Source: JBKEDF01 sp047975325 (GTDB lineage: Bacteria; Pseudomonadota; Alphaproteobacteria; Rhodobacterales; Rhodobacteraceae). From it: 44,204 bases of DNA. This document shows positions 6,872 through 14,967 of this stretch, in pieces (position 1 is the first letter of the stretch; the number at the start of each line of letters is the position of its first letter). The notes below the pieces were generated by a model, which saw only the letters and a program-made list of their open reading frames with translations, was not told the origin of the DNA and searched no databases. The stretch covers positions 1 through 44,204 of the forward strand of contig JBKEDF010000086.1 of the NCBI GenBank assembly GCA_047975325.1, in the 5' to 3' direction. The position numbers and the translations under genes are program-made.

Positions 6872-9800
6872 ATGAGCTTCTCGGAAATCTTCATCCGCAG
6901 ACCTGTCCTTTCGACGGTACTTGCGCTGCTGATCCTTTTTGTCGGGCTTGTTTCCGTCACGAACCTGCCGGTGCGGCAATATCCCGAGGTCGAGGAGACG
7001 GTGATTACCGTCACGACCGTATATCCCGGGGCCTCGGCAGATCTGATTCAGGGGTTCATGACGGCCCCCATCGCCGAGGCCGTGGCGACGACGGAAAATG
7101 TCAATTACGTCACGACGCAATCCGTGCCGTCGATTTCCATCGTCACGGTACAGATGCGGTTGGGTGCCGATTCGGATGTTGCGCTGACCGAGGTCATGTC
7201 CAAGGTGCAGGAAGTGCGGCGCCAGTTGCCCACCGATGCCGAGGATCCGGTGATCACGAAAGGCACCGGTGATTCCTTCGCGCTCATGTATCTGGCGGTC
7301 CGAAACCCCAACATGACGCCGGAACAATTGACCGAATATCTTGAACGGGTTGTCCGGCCGCGTGTGACGAATATCGATGGCGTCGCGCAGATGGAAATCC
7401 TCGGTGCGGCCGAATACGCGATGCGGGTCTGGCTTGACCCGTTGAAGATGTCCGCGCGTGGGGTAACCGCCTCCGAGGTGCTGGGGGCCATCAGGGCGTC
7501 GAATTTCCTTTCCGCCCCGGGGGAGACGGAAAACCAGTATTTTTTCTATTCCCTGACACTCGATTCCACGATCCAGACCGCAGAGGCCTTTGGCGCACTG
7601 GCCCTTTCCATGGGGCCAAACGGGGTCGTGCGGCTCCGGGATGTGGCGCGGATCGAACTGGCCTCAGGGGAACGGGATGCGACCGTTACCTTCGCGGGGG
7701 AGCCGGGGATCTTTCTTGCGGTGCAGCCCGTGCCGGGGGAAAACCAGCTTGATGTTGCCGCGAATGTCCTGGAAGAACTGCCCAGGCTCAATGCGACTCT
7801 GCCTTCCGGCATGACGATCGAAACGGTTTACGATTCGACAGAAACGATTTCCGCATCGATCGAGGAAGTCTTCACCACAATCTCCGAGGCGGTCGGCATT
7901 GTGGTGGTGGTGATCCTGCTTTTCCTTGGATCTTTCCGTTCAGTTTTGATGCCGATCATTACCATCCCGCTTTCGTTGATCGGGGTTTGTACCGTGATGC
8001 TGGCGCTGGGTTATTCGATCAATCTTCTGACGCTTCTCGCGATGGTGCTTGCCATTGGGCTGGTCGTGGATGACGCCATCGTGGTGGTGGAAAATGTCCA
8101 CCGCCACATTGAGGAAGGACTGTCCCCTCCGCGCGCGGCTATTCTGGGCATGAAGGAAATCACTGGCCCTGTCGTGGCGATGACGCTTACCCTGGCGGCG
8201 GTGCTGTCACCTCTGGCCTTTACCGGTGGTCTGACGGGCGCGCTTTTTGCGGAGTTTTCGCTGACCCTTGCCGGTTCGGTGGTTATCTCGGGGCTTATCG
8301 CCTTGACGGTTACGCCCACCATGTCGGCGAGGGTGCTGAAGGATGGGGAGCCCGGCCGGTTCCAGAGGATCGTGGACGGGGTGCTGAACGGCCTTGCGAA
8401 CTGGTATGAGAGGCGGGTTTCTTCTTCGCTTGATTATCGCCCGGTTACATTGCTGATGGTGCTGTCGCTGCTGGGGGCGACGGCCTTCATGTTCGTCAAT
8501 ACTTCATCCGAGCTTGCACCGGAGGAAGATCAGGGCGCCCTTTTCGCCATCATGAATGCACCGCGTTACGCAACGCTTGATTACACCGGGGCATTCACCG
8601 AAGAGGTTTCCCGCCGCACCGGGGATATAGAGGAAGTGAAGACCTCCTTTTCGGTCGCGGGTATGGGGGGATCGTCAAATGTCGGTTTCTATATCTGGTC
8701 GCTGAAGGACTGGGCGGAGCGTGAACGCAGCCAACAGCAGATCCAGCAGCAAATTCAGGGGATTCTGGATAATTCACCGGGTTTGCAAAGCTATGTCTTT
8801 TCGCCGCCTTCACTGCCGGGTGCGGGTGGGGGGCTGCCCATCTCGATGGTGGTGCAGTCTATCTATGCCCCGGAACGCGTGGTCGAGGTTGCCGAGGAAA
8901 TCCGGGCCAAGGCTCTGGCCACGGGCAAATTCATCGTGATCCAGAATTCACTTTCCTTTGATGCCCCGCAGATCCGCATGGTGATCGACCGTGACCGGGC
9001 GGCGACGCTTGGCGTTCCGGTAAGTGAAATCGGATCCTCAATGGGCATCATGGTCGGTGGTGGCTCGGTTGCGCAGTTCGATATCGATTCCAACAGCTAT
9101 GACGTGATCACCCAGGTACCCGAGGATTGGCGCAACAATCCCGAAAAACTGGATGAATTTTTCGTGCGTTCGGCTTCGGGGGCGATGGTTCCGCTTTCTT
9201 CGGTGGTCACGCTGGTTCCAGGTGTGGCAGCGGCGTCGATCGAACAGTTCAACCAGCTCAATTCCGCAACCCTTCAGGCAATGCCGAGCCCGGGCCTGTC
9301 TTCGGGTGACGGACTGGCGGAAATGGAACGGATTGCGGCAGAGGTTCTGCCCGAGGGTTTCTTCATCGATTTTGCAGGTCAGTCGCGGCTGGAAAAGACC
9401 GAAGGCAATACGGTGATCTATGCCTTTGGCGCGGCGTTGATCGTAATCTATCTGGTGCTGGCCGCGCAGTTCGAAAGCTTCCGCGACCCTTTGATCATCA
9501 TGATGTCGGTGCCGCTGTCGATCTTCGGGGCGATGCTGCCGCTTTATCTTGGGGTGAGCACGCTGAATATCTATACCGAGGTCGGGCTGATCACGCTGAT
9601 CGGGTTGATCACCAAACACGGAATCCTGATGGTGGAATTCGCCAATCAGCAGCGGGAACAGAACAACCTGACGCAGCGTGAGGCCATTGTTGCCGCGGCC
9701 AAGACGCGCATGCGGCCAATCCTGATGACGACGGCGGCCATGGCGCTTGCCGTGGTGCCGCTGATCATTGCCGACGGGGCAGGGGCCGCGGCACGTCAGG

Positions 9801-9949
9801 CAATGGGGCTGGTGATCTTCACGGGGCTTCTGGTTGGTACGCTGTTCACGTTTTTCGTGGTGCCGATGTTCTATACGGTGATTTCGCGTAGCGATGCCGA
9901 TTTTGAAAAACACCGCGCGGGGGTCGAAAAGGCCTTTGGCAAGGCCTGA
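6872..9949 (+). CDS. RND efflux permease, HAE-1 family
   Basis: This is the inner-membrane proton-driven multidrug efflux pump subunit (AcrB/MexB superfamily). The 1025-residue length is normal. TM1 follows the signature IRRPVLSTVLALLILFVGL, and the large periplasmic porter loop begins LPVRQYPEVEE. The proton-relay pair is in TM4 (AIGLVVDDAIVVVENVHRHIEEG), with Asp-Asp at about residue 400. The second half repeats the fold, with the matching GLITKHGILMVEFANQQRE. A ribosome-binding GGGGG-rich stretch precedes ATG 6872. It is co-transcribed with the adaptor. The stop codon lies 21 bp from the 3' end of the convergent glycosyltransferase-like gene. The transported compound is not predictable from sequence. 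Confidence 0.95.
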   Translation: MSFSEIFIRRPVLSTVLALLILFVGLVSVTNLPVRQYPEVEETVITVTTVYPGASADLIQGFMTAPIAEAVATTENVNYVTTQSVPSISIVTVQMRLGADSDVALTEVMSKVQEVRRQLPTDAEDPVITKGTGDSFALMYLAVRNPNMTPEQLTEYLERVVRPRVTNIDGVAQMEILGAAEYAMRVWLDPLKMSARGVTASEVLGAIRASNFLSAPGETENQYFFYSLTLDSTIQTAEAFGALALSMGPNGVVRLRDVARIELASGERDATVTFAGEPGIFLAVQPVPGENQLDVAANVLEELPRLNATLPSGMTIETVYDSTETISASIEEVFTTISEAVGIVVVVILLFLGSFRSVLMPIITIPLSLIGVCTVMLALGYSINLLTLLAMVLAIGLVVDDAIVVVENVHRHIEEGLSPPRAAILGMKEITGPVVAMTLTLAAVLSPLAFTGGLTGALFAEFSLTLAGSVVISGLIALTVTPTMSARVLKDGEPGRFQRIVDGVLNGLANWYERRVSSSLDYRPVTLLMVLSLLGATAFMFVNTSSELAPEEDQGALFAIMNAPRYATLDYTGAFTEEVSRRTGDIEEVKTSFSVAGMGGSSNVGFYIWSLKDWAERERSQQQIQQQIQGILDNSPGLQSYVFSPPSLPGAGGGLPISMVVQSIYAPERVVEVAEEIRAKALATGKFIVIQNSLSFDAPQIRMVIDRDRAATLGVPVSEIGSSMGIMVGGGSVAQFDIDSNSYDVITQVPEDWRNNPEKLDEFFVRSASGAMVPLSSVVTLVPGVAAASIEQFNQLNSATLQAMPSPGLSSGDGLAEMERIAAEVLPEGFFIDFAGQSRLEKTEGNTVIYAFGAALIVIYLVLAAQFESFRDPLIIMMSVPLSIFGAMLPLYLGVSTLNIYTEVGLITLIGLITKHGILMVEFANQQREQNNLTQREAIVAAAKTRMRPILMTTAAMALAVVPLIIADGAGAAARQAMGLVIFTGLLVGTLFTFFVVPMFYTVISRSDADFEKHRAGVEKAFGKA

Positions 9950-9970
9950 ACCTGCAAGAGGCCCGGGCCG

Positions 9971-10840
9971 TCAGAACCACTGCCCGGGTTCCATGAGGCC
10001 CAGATCCATCAATTGCTGGCTTTGCCAGAGGAATTCGATGGAATTGTGCCAGCGGAAGGTCTCAATCTCAAACCTTGAACCGGGATTGGATTTCAATGCC
10101 TTTGCGGTACGAAAAGAGACCACTGCCGCAGTGATGTTGTGATGCCATGGACAGGCATAGGTATTATATTCCTCGTCCGAAAAGGTATAATCCGGCCGCA
10201 ATCGCAGGCCCGGCTTTGCCCGGAAAAGTGCGATCCGGTCTATTTTGCGCCGGTCGGGCGGGATATGTTCCTCAAACCGCCAGCGCAGCCCGCCGAAGAA
10301 ATCAAGTTGGCGTTCATGTGGCTGGTTGTCATTGGTCGGGTCGGGTCGCCCCAATGCGTAATAACCTGACCGGTCAAGCAGTGCTCCTTGCAGGGAAACC
10401 GCATCGGGATGGTGCCCAAGATCCCCGGCATACAGATCGATCACATAGCTGAGCATCGCATCGCGGCGTTCTTCGCCGTGAAAGGCCAGCATTTCACTTA
10501 CGGAACGGTTTTCACAGAAAGGATAGTAAAGATATTCGGCATTATAGCAGTAATAGAACCATACCCCCGGGGCGGCTTCCTGCAACCGATTGACGGCATC
10601 CAGCAGTGCATTTTCGGCATAGACATCATGGGTGATCCGACTGACCCTGTCGGCAAGCATGGCCGAAAGCGGGATTTCATCGCGCGCTAATAGCAGCACT
10701 GACTGAAAACCCAGCGTCATGTGGTGGCGCAGCGTGCTTTCAAGTTCCGTTGCATCCTCGGCCATGATGATGGCGATGGGACCGGGCAGGAGAGACCCGC
10801 CGCTTTGGCGTAGGAAATCGTCAAGATTGCGATAGTGCAT
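9971..10840 (-). CDS. GT-A-fold glycosyltransferase-like protein (GT2/GT92-like), degenerate DxD
   Basis: No exact family name can be given, but the layout resembles the family-2 glycosyltransferases common in Rhodobacterales. It opens PIAIIMAEDATELESTLRHH followed by LGFQSVLLL, matching the N-terminal nucleotide-sugar half. In the middle, WFYYCYNAEYLYYP stands where relatives have W-hydrophobic-DxDEFL. Then come RSVSEMLAF, the string SYVIDLYAGDL, and the late motif FFGGLRWRFEE. The metal-binding aspartates of DxD appear as Asn-Ala-Glu, so activity is doubtful or uses another chemistry. ATG 10840 was chosen because relatives begin about ten residues before the PIA string; a TTG at 10918 would give a 315-residue form. 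It is divergent from miaB with a short shared upstream region. Confidence 0.6.
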   Translation of the reverse strand: MHYRNLDDFLRQSGGSLLPGPIAIIMAEDATELESTLRHHMTLGFQSVLLLARDEIPLSAMLADRVSRITHDVYAENALLDAVNRLQEAAPGVWFYYCYNAEYLYYPFCENRSVSEMLAFHGEERRDAMLSYVIDLYAGDLGHHPDAVSLQGALLDRSGYYALGRPDPTNDNQPHERQLDFFGGLRWRFEEHIPPDRRKIDRIALFRAKPGLRLRPDYTFSDEEYNTYACPWHHNITAAVVSFRTAKALKSNPGSRFEIETFRWHNSIEFLWQSQQLMDLGLMEPGQWF

Positions 10841-10974
10841 CGGGTCGGTATCCTGCCCGTCATGGGCCGGGCCAGAAAAGGCGAAAGCCGGAGAAAGGTC
10901 AATCTCCGGGATCGGCAAGATTGAAGCCAGCGCCCGCCCGGTGTAGATGAGACGCCGGATCGAAAGGATGCGCC

Positions 10975-12270
10975 ATGGCGGATGCGAAGAAACTGTTCAT
11001 CAAGACCTATGGCTGTCAGATGAATGTCTATGACAGCGAACGCATGGCTGAGGCGCTGGGGACCAAGGGCTATGTCACCACGGATTCTGTGGATGATGCG
11101 GATATGGTTTTATTCAATACCTGCCACATTCGTGAAAAGGCTTCTGAAAAGCTCTATTCCGATTTAGGGCGTCTCAAACCCGCCAAATCAGCCAAGCCCG
11201 ATCTGAAAATTGGCGTTGCGGGTTGCGTGGCGCAGGCGGAAGGTGAGGAAATCCTGCGCCGCATGCCGCTGGTCGACCTGGTGGTTGGCCCGCAAAGTTA
11301 TCACCGGCTACCCGATATGGTGGAGGCCAGGACCCGCGTGGTTGATACCGAATTTCCCGCTGAGGACAAGTTCGACCACCTGCCCAAACGCAAGGCGATG
11401 CGGGGGCCGACGGCCTTTCTGACGGTACAGGAAGGATGCGACAAGTTCTGTGCCTTCTGTGTTGTGCCCTATACGCGGGGTGCCGAAGTCAGCCGTCCGC
11501 CCGAACGGCTTTTGGCCGAAGCGCGGGATCTGGTGTCGCGCGGGGTGCGGGAAATCACGCTTCTGGGTCAGAACGTGAATGCCTATCATGGCGGTGACTG
11601 GGGGCTTGCGCGGCTGTTGCGCGAAATGGCCGGGATCGAGGGGTTGGAGCGGCTGCGTTATACCACCAGCCATCCCAATGACATGGATGAAGATCTGATT
11701 GCCGCGCATGGGGATCTGCCCGAACTCATGCCCTATCTGCATTTGCCGGTCCAATCGGGTTCAGACAGGATCCTGAAGGCGATGAACCGCAAGCATACGG
11801 CGGAACAATATCTGCGTCTGGTCGAACGGATCCGCGCAGCCCGGCCCGATATCCTGTTGACCTCGGATTTTATCGTGGGGTTCCCGGGGGAAACCGATGC
11901 CGATTTCGAGGCAACCATGGATCTTATCCGGACGGTTGGTTTCGGTGCGGCCTTTTCCTTCAAATATTCCGCGCGCCCCGGCACGCCCGCGGCAGAAAAA
12001 CCGCCCGTCGATCCCGTGATCGCCGATACCCGGTTGCAGGCATTGCAGGCATTGGTGACCACGCAACAGCGCGCGGCGCAGGAAGCCATGGTGGGGCGTG
12101 AGGTTTCAGTCCTTTATGAAAAGAAGGGACGCCTTGAAGGTCAGATGGTTGGCAAGTCCGAACATCTTCACGCAGTTCATGTGATGGATCCCAAAGCCGG
12201 TGCCGGGGATCTGGTACGTGTCAGAATCGGGGCATCGGCCCCGAATTCCCTGGCCGGAGAACGTATTTGA
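10975..12270 (+). CDS. miaB: tRNA-2-methylthio-N6-dimethylallyladenosine synthase
   Basis: MiaB is a radical-SAM methylthiotransferase that converts i6A37 to ms2i6A37 in tRNAs reading UNN codons. The 431-residue protein has the three expected parts. The N-terminal UPF0004 domain has cluster ligands Cys14 (KTYGCQMNVYDSE), Cys50 (FNTCHIREKA) and Cys84 (AGCVAQAEG). The radical-SAM core has Cys155, Cys159 and Cys162 (EGCDKFCAFCVVPYTRG). A C-terminal TRAM domain ends VRVRIGASAPNSLAGE. AAAGGA just upstream of ATG 10975 supports the start. A weak terminator-like hairpin follows the stop, and the hairpin-rich phoH leader lies downstream. Confidence 0.97.
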   Translation: MADAKKLFIKTYGCQMNVYDSERMAEALGTKGYVTTDSVDDADMVLFNTCHIREKASEKLYSDLGRLKPAKSAKPDLKIGVAGCVAQAEGEEILRRMPLVDLVVGPQSYHRLPDMVEARTRVVDTEFPAEDKFDHLPKRKAMRGPTAFLTVQEGCDKFCAFCVVPYTRGAEVSRPPERLLAEARDLVSRGVREITLLGQNVNAYHGGDWGLARLLREMAGIEGLERLRYTTSHPNDMDEDLIAAHGDLPELMPYLHLPVQSGSDRILKAMNRKHTAEQYLRLVERIRAARPDILLTSDFIVGFPGETDADFEATMDLIRTVGFGAAFSFKYSARPGTPAAEKPPVDPVIADTRLQALQALVTTQQRAAQEAMVGREVSVLYEKKGRLEGQMVGKSEHLHAVHVMDPKAGAGDLVRVRIGASAPNSLAGERI

Positions 12271-12282
12271 CCACGGGCAGGC

Positions 12283-12306
12283 CCGGATTGCGGTTTCCGG
12301 TTTTAT
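12283..12306 (+). terminator. Weak intrinsic terminator after miaB
   Basis: CCGGA (12283-12287) pairs with TCCGG (12296-12300) across an 8-nt loop and is followed at once by TTTTAT. The stem is only 5 bp, so it may act as an attenuator or be part of the structured leader that follows. Confidence 0.4.
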
Positions 12307-12310
12307 CGAC

Positions 12311-12413
12311 ATGTCATTTGGATTGTTGAAACCGGCGGAATTCGTCCAAAGTGACATGAAGGTGTCGCATTTGCGGATAAATATCCGTCAAATGCCGCAA
12401 AACTCTTGTTTTG
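12311..12413 (+). promoter_or_regulatory. Three consecutive stem-loops in the phoH leader region
   Basis: Stem 1 is ATGTCATTTGGA (12311-12322) with TCCAAAGTGACAT (12345-12357), 12 bp with one bulged G and a 22-nt loop. Stem 2 is GCATTTGCGGATA (12367-12379) with TATCCGTCAAATGC (12382-12395), 13 bp with one bulged T and an almost loopless tip. Stem 3 is CAAAAC (12398-12403) with GTTTTG (12408-12413). Together they fill most of the 182-bp gap between miaB and phoH. They could be a cis-regulatory RNA leader, a small RNA, or protein-binding dyads. I do not recognise a known RNA family. Confidence 0.5.
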
Positions 12414-12452
12414 GCACCGGAATGGCCCCAGATTCCTGAAATGTAACTTGTA

Positions 12453-13475
12453 ATGGAGACCTCCTTGGGTATCAGCACCCTGCCCGCCGCGGATGACGTG
12501 GTTGAGACACTTCTCGAATTTCCGGACAACCGGCTTCTGATCGAACTTTGCGGAGAGTTTGACCGCAACTTGGCCCAGATCGAACATCAGACCGGAGTAG
12601 ATATCCTTCATCGGGGAAACAGGTTGGCGGTGTTGGGGGAAAAGGAGGCGCGCGGTTTCGCCGCTGCCGTGCTGCAGGCGCTTTATGATCGGCTGGAGGC
12701 CGGGCGCGGCCTTGAGGCTGGCGATATCGATGCCGCAATCCGCATGGGGCGCCCGGCGCCGGAGGCCACGACCCCCCTTTCCGAACAGATTGAGATGTTT
12801 TCGGCCGCGCGCTACGAATTACGCACGCGAAAGAAATCGGTGGAGCCACGGACCGAGGCGCAGAAGGCCTATGTTGCCCATCTTTTTGACAATGAACTGG
12901 GTTTCGGAATTGGCCCGGCGGGGACCGGCAAGACCTATCTTGCGGTTGCGGTCGGGGTTTCGATGTTCCTGGCCGGGGCGGTGGACAGGATCGTCCTGTC
13001 GCGCCCGGCGGTGGAGGCGGGGGAACGGCTTGGCTTTCTGCCCGGCGATATGAAGGAAAAGGTCGATCCCTATATGCAGCCGCTTTATGACGCGCTGAAC
13101 GACTTCCTGCCACAAAAGCAGCTTCAGAAGCTGATGGAGGAAAAACGCATTGAGATTGCCCCGCTGGCCTTTATGCGGGGGCGTACCCTGGCGAATGCCT
13201 TTGTGGTTCTTGACGAAGCGCAAAACGCAACGACCATGCAGATGAAGATGTTTCTGACGCGGCTGGGGGAAGGGTCGCGCATGGTCATCACCGGCGACCG
13301 CACACAGGTGGACCTGCCACGTGGCGTTACCTCGGGCCTGGCCGATGCCGAACGGGTTCTGAAGGGGGTAAAGGGGGTCAGTTTCAACTATTTCACCGCG
13401 CAGGATGTCGTGCGTCACCCGCTTGTCGCCCGGATTATCGAGGCATATGAGGCTGATGATGGGGCCGCTGGTTGA
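12453..13475 (+). CDS. phoH: PhoH-family ATPase (YbeZ-like)
   Basis: This cytoplasmic P-loop ATPase of the PhoH/YbeZ group is linked to ribosome and RNA metabolism through its partner YbeY. The N-terminal part (about residues 20-85) is a KH-like region (LLEFPDNRLLIELCGEFDRN). The ATPase domain has Walker A GPAGTGKT at 154-161 and Walker B FVVLDEAQNAT at about 247-257. Length 340 is typical. The start is uncertain: ATG 12453 has a stop codon two codons upstream and no visible Shine-Dalgarno, whereas TTG 12465 is preceded by GGAG at 12455-12458 with 6-bp spacing and gives LGISTLP, similar to family N-termini. ybeY overlaps its 3' end. Confidence 0.94.
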   Translation: METSLGISTLPAADDVVETLLEFPDNRLLIELCGEFDRNLAQIEHQTGVDILHRGNRLAVLGEKEARGFAAAVLQALYDRLEAGRGLEAGDIDAAIRMGRPAPEATTPLSEQIEMFSAARYELRTRKKSVEPRTEAQKAYVAHLFDNELGFGIGPAGTGKTYLAVAVGVSMFLAGAVDRIVLSRPAVEAGERLGFLPGDMKEKVDPYMQPLYDALNDFLPQKQLQKLMEEKRIEIAPLAFMRGRTLANAFVVLDEAQNATTMQMKMFLTRLGEGSRMVITGDRTQVDLPRGVTSGLADAERVLKGVKGVSFNYFTAQDVVRHPLVARIIEAYEADDGAAG

Positions 13476-13965
13476 TATCGTGATTGAGGATGCGCGATGG
13501 GAAGATCTGGGTCTTTCCGTACTCGCGGATCGGGCTGCGCGGGCGGCATTGGCGGATCGTGGCCTGCCCGAAAAGGGGTTCAGTCTTTGCCTGATGGGAT
13601 GTGATGATGCGAGGATTGCGGATCTGAACGCGGATTTTCGTGGCAAACCGCAGCCGACCAATGTGCTTTCCTGGCCTTCCGGCGAACGCGGGGCAAGGAT
13701 CGATGGCGAAAGGCCCGATGCCCCGTGCCCCGGGACATCCCTGGATCCCGAGGAACTTGGCGATATTGCCATTGCCTGGGAAACCTGCGCCGCCGAGGCG
13801 GAAGCTGGGGGAAAACCGATGCCGGATCATGTGGCGCATCTGGTTATTCATGGGGTATTGCATCTTCTGGGTTACGATCATGTCAGAAATGGCGATGCGG
13901 AATTGATGGAAGGAATCGAGTCGCGCATACTTGAAGGGCTCGGGATTGCGGACCCATATCAATGA
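13459..13965 (+). CDS. ybeY: Endoribonuclease YbeY (rRNA maturation factor)
   Basis: YbeY is a single-strand-specific metallo-endoribonuclease needed for 16S rRNA 3' processing and late ribosome quality control. The 168-residue protein carries the zinc-binding signature HGVLHLLGYDH (H-x3-H-x5-H) near the C-terminus and the upstream motif PTNVLSWP. The reading frame overlaps the end of phoH by 17 bp. ATG 13459 was preferred over 13456 because GAGG at 13449-13452 lies at the better 6-bp spacing. The conserved order phoH-ybeY-corC-lnt indicates one operon linking RNA maturation with envelope functions. Confidence 0.95.
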   Translation: MGPLVDIVIEDARWEDLGLSVLADRAARAALADRGLPEKGFSLCLMGCDDARIADLNADFRGKPQPTNVLSWPSGERGARIDGERPDAPCPGTSLDPEELGDIAIAWETCAAEAEAGGKPMPDHVAHLVIHGVLHLLGYDHVRNGDAELMEGIESRILEGLGIADPYQ

Positions 13966-14004
13966 TGGCCGCGATTGGGGTGGGATGTATTTGGAAAAGG
14001 AACA

Positions 14005-14967
14005 ATGGGTAGTACGAATTCGGGGCCTGTGACGACGCAGGATGCGATGGGTCTACAGGGCGATGATCAGTCGGAACCCGCACAGCGAAGTATCTTCGGG
14101 CGGCTCTTCGGGGCGCTGAGCCTTGAAAACAATGGCCAGCCAGCGGCTGCAGGTCAGGCGGAAAGGGGCCATGCGCCCATCACGGCCCCCGTAGCGCATG
14201 GCATTGCCAATTTGCGCAAGTTGCGCGTCGATGATGTGGCCATTCCCAAGGTTGAAATCGTGGCCGTGCCGCTGAATATCAGCAAGGAAGACTTGCTGGA
14301 TGTCTTCCGCCAGAACGGGTTTTCGCGACTTCCGGTCTACAAGGGCACGCTGGACCACCCGCTGGGATTGGTGCTTCTCAAGGATCTGGCCCTGCAATAC
14401 GGGTTCAATGGCAGCAGTGGGCGGTTTTCCCTGCGCAAGCTTTTGCGCCCTGTGCTTTATGCGCCGCCATCCATGCCCATCGGGGTGCTTTTGCAGAAAA
14501 TGCAGAAGGAACGCGTGCATATGGCGCTGGTCATCGATGAATATGGTGGCGTTGATGGGCTCGTGACCATCGAGGATCTGATCGAAACCGTGATCGGTGA
14601 AATCGAGGATGAACATGATGAGGTTGAAGGCGCACATTGGAAGGAAGAGACGCCCGGCATCTATCTTGCCAAGGCGACGGCGCCTTTGGGTGAATTCGAA
14701 CAGGCCATCGGGGTGACGCTGCGCAATGGTGAAGAGGATAGCGATATCGACACCTTGGGGGGGCTCGTCTTTTTGCGGGCGGGACGAATCCCCGCACGGG
14801 GGGAGGTCGTGGCCCATGAAAATGGCGCGGAGTTTGAGGTGATCGATGGCGATCCACGCCGGATCAAGCGGCTGCGTGTGCGGCTGCCCGGTGCCGTGCC
14901 GCACCGCCCGGCCTCTGGCGTGGAGCCTTCCTCCAGGCCAATCCCGCAGGCGCAGCCGGACAAGTGA
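14005..14967 (+). CDS. CorC/HlyC-family protein with CBS pair
   Basis: This 320-residue protein is soluble (no membrane segment). An N-terminal linker is followed by two CBS domains (from about residue 70, RKLRVDDVAIPKVEIVAVP, through HMALVIDEYGGVDGLVTIEDL at about 170-195). A C-terminal CorC_HlyC transporter-associated domain starts at about 220 and contains DIDTLGGLVF. Relatives are linked to Mg/Co ion homeostasis and often sit in the ybeZ-ybeY-corC-lnt cluster, as here. ATG 14005 is preceded by AAAAGGA. The last four bases (GTGA) are shared with the GTG start of lnt, a translational coupling. The exact role of CorC proteins is unsettled. Confidence 0.92.
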   Translation: MGSTNSGPVTTQDAMGLQGDDQSEPAQRSIFGRLFGALSLENNGQPAAAGQAERGHAPITAPVAHGIANLRKLRVDDVAIPKVEIVAVPLNISKEDLLDVFRQNGFSRLPVYKGTLDHPLGLVLLKDLALQYGFNGSSGRFSLRKLLRPVLYAPPSMPIGVLLQKMQKERVHMALVIDEYGGVDGLVTIEDLIETVIGEIEDEHDEVEGAHWKEETPGIYLAKATAPLGEFEQAIGVTLRNGEEDSDIDTLGGLVFLRAGRIPARGEVVAHENGAEFEVIDGDPRRIKRLRVRLPGAVPHRPASGVEPSSRPIPQAQPDK

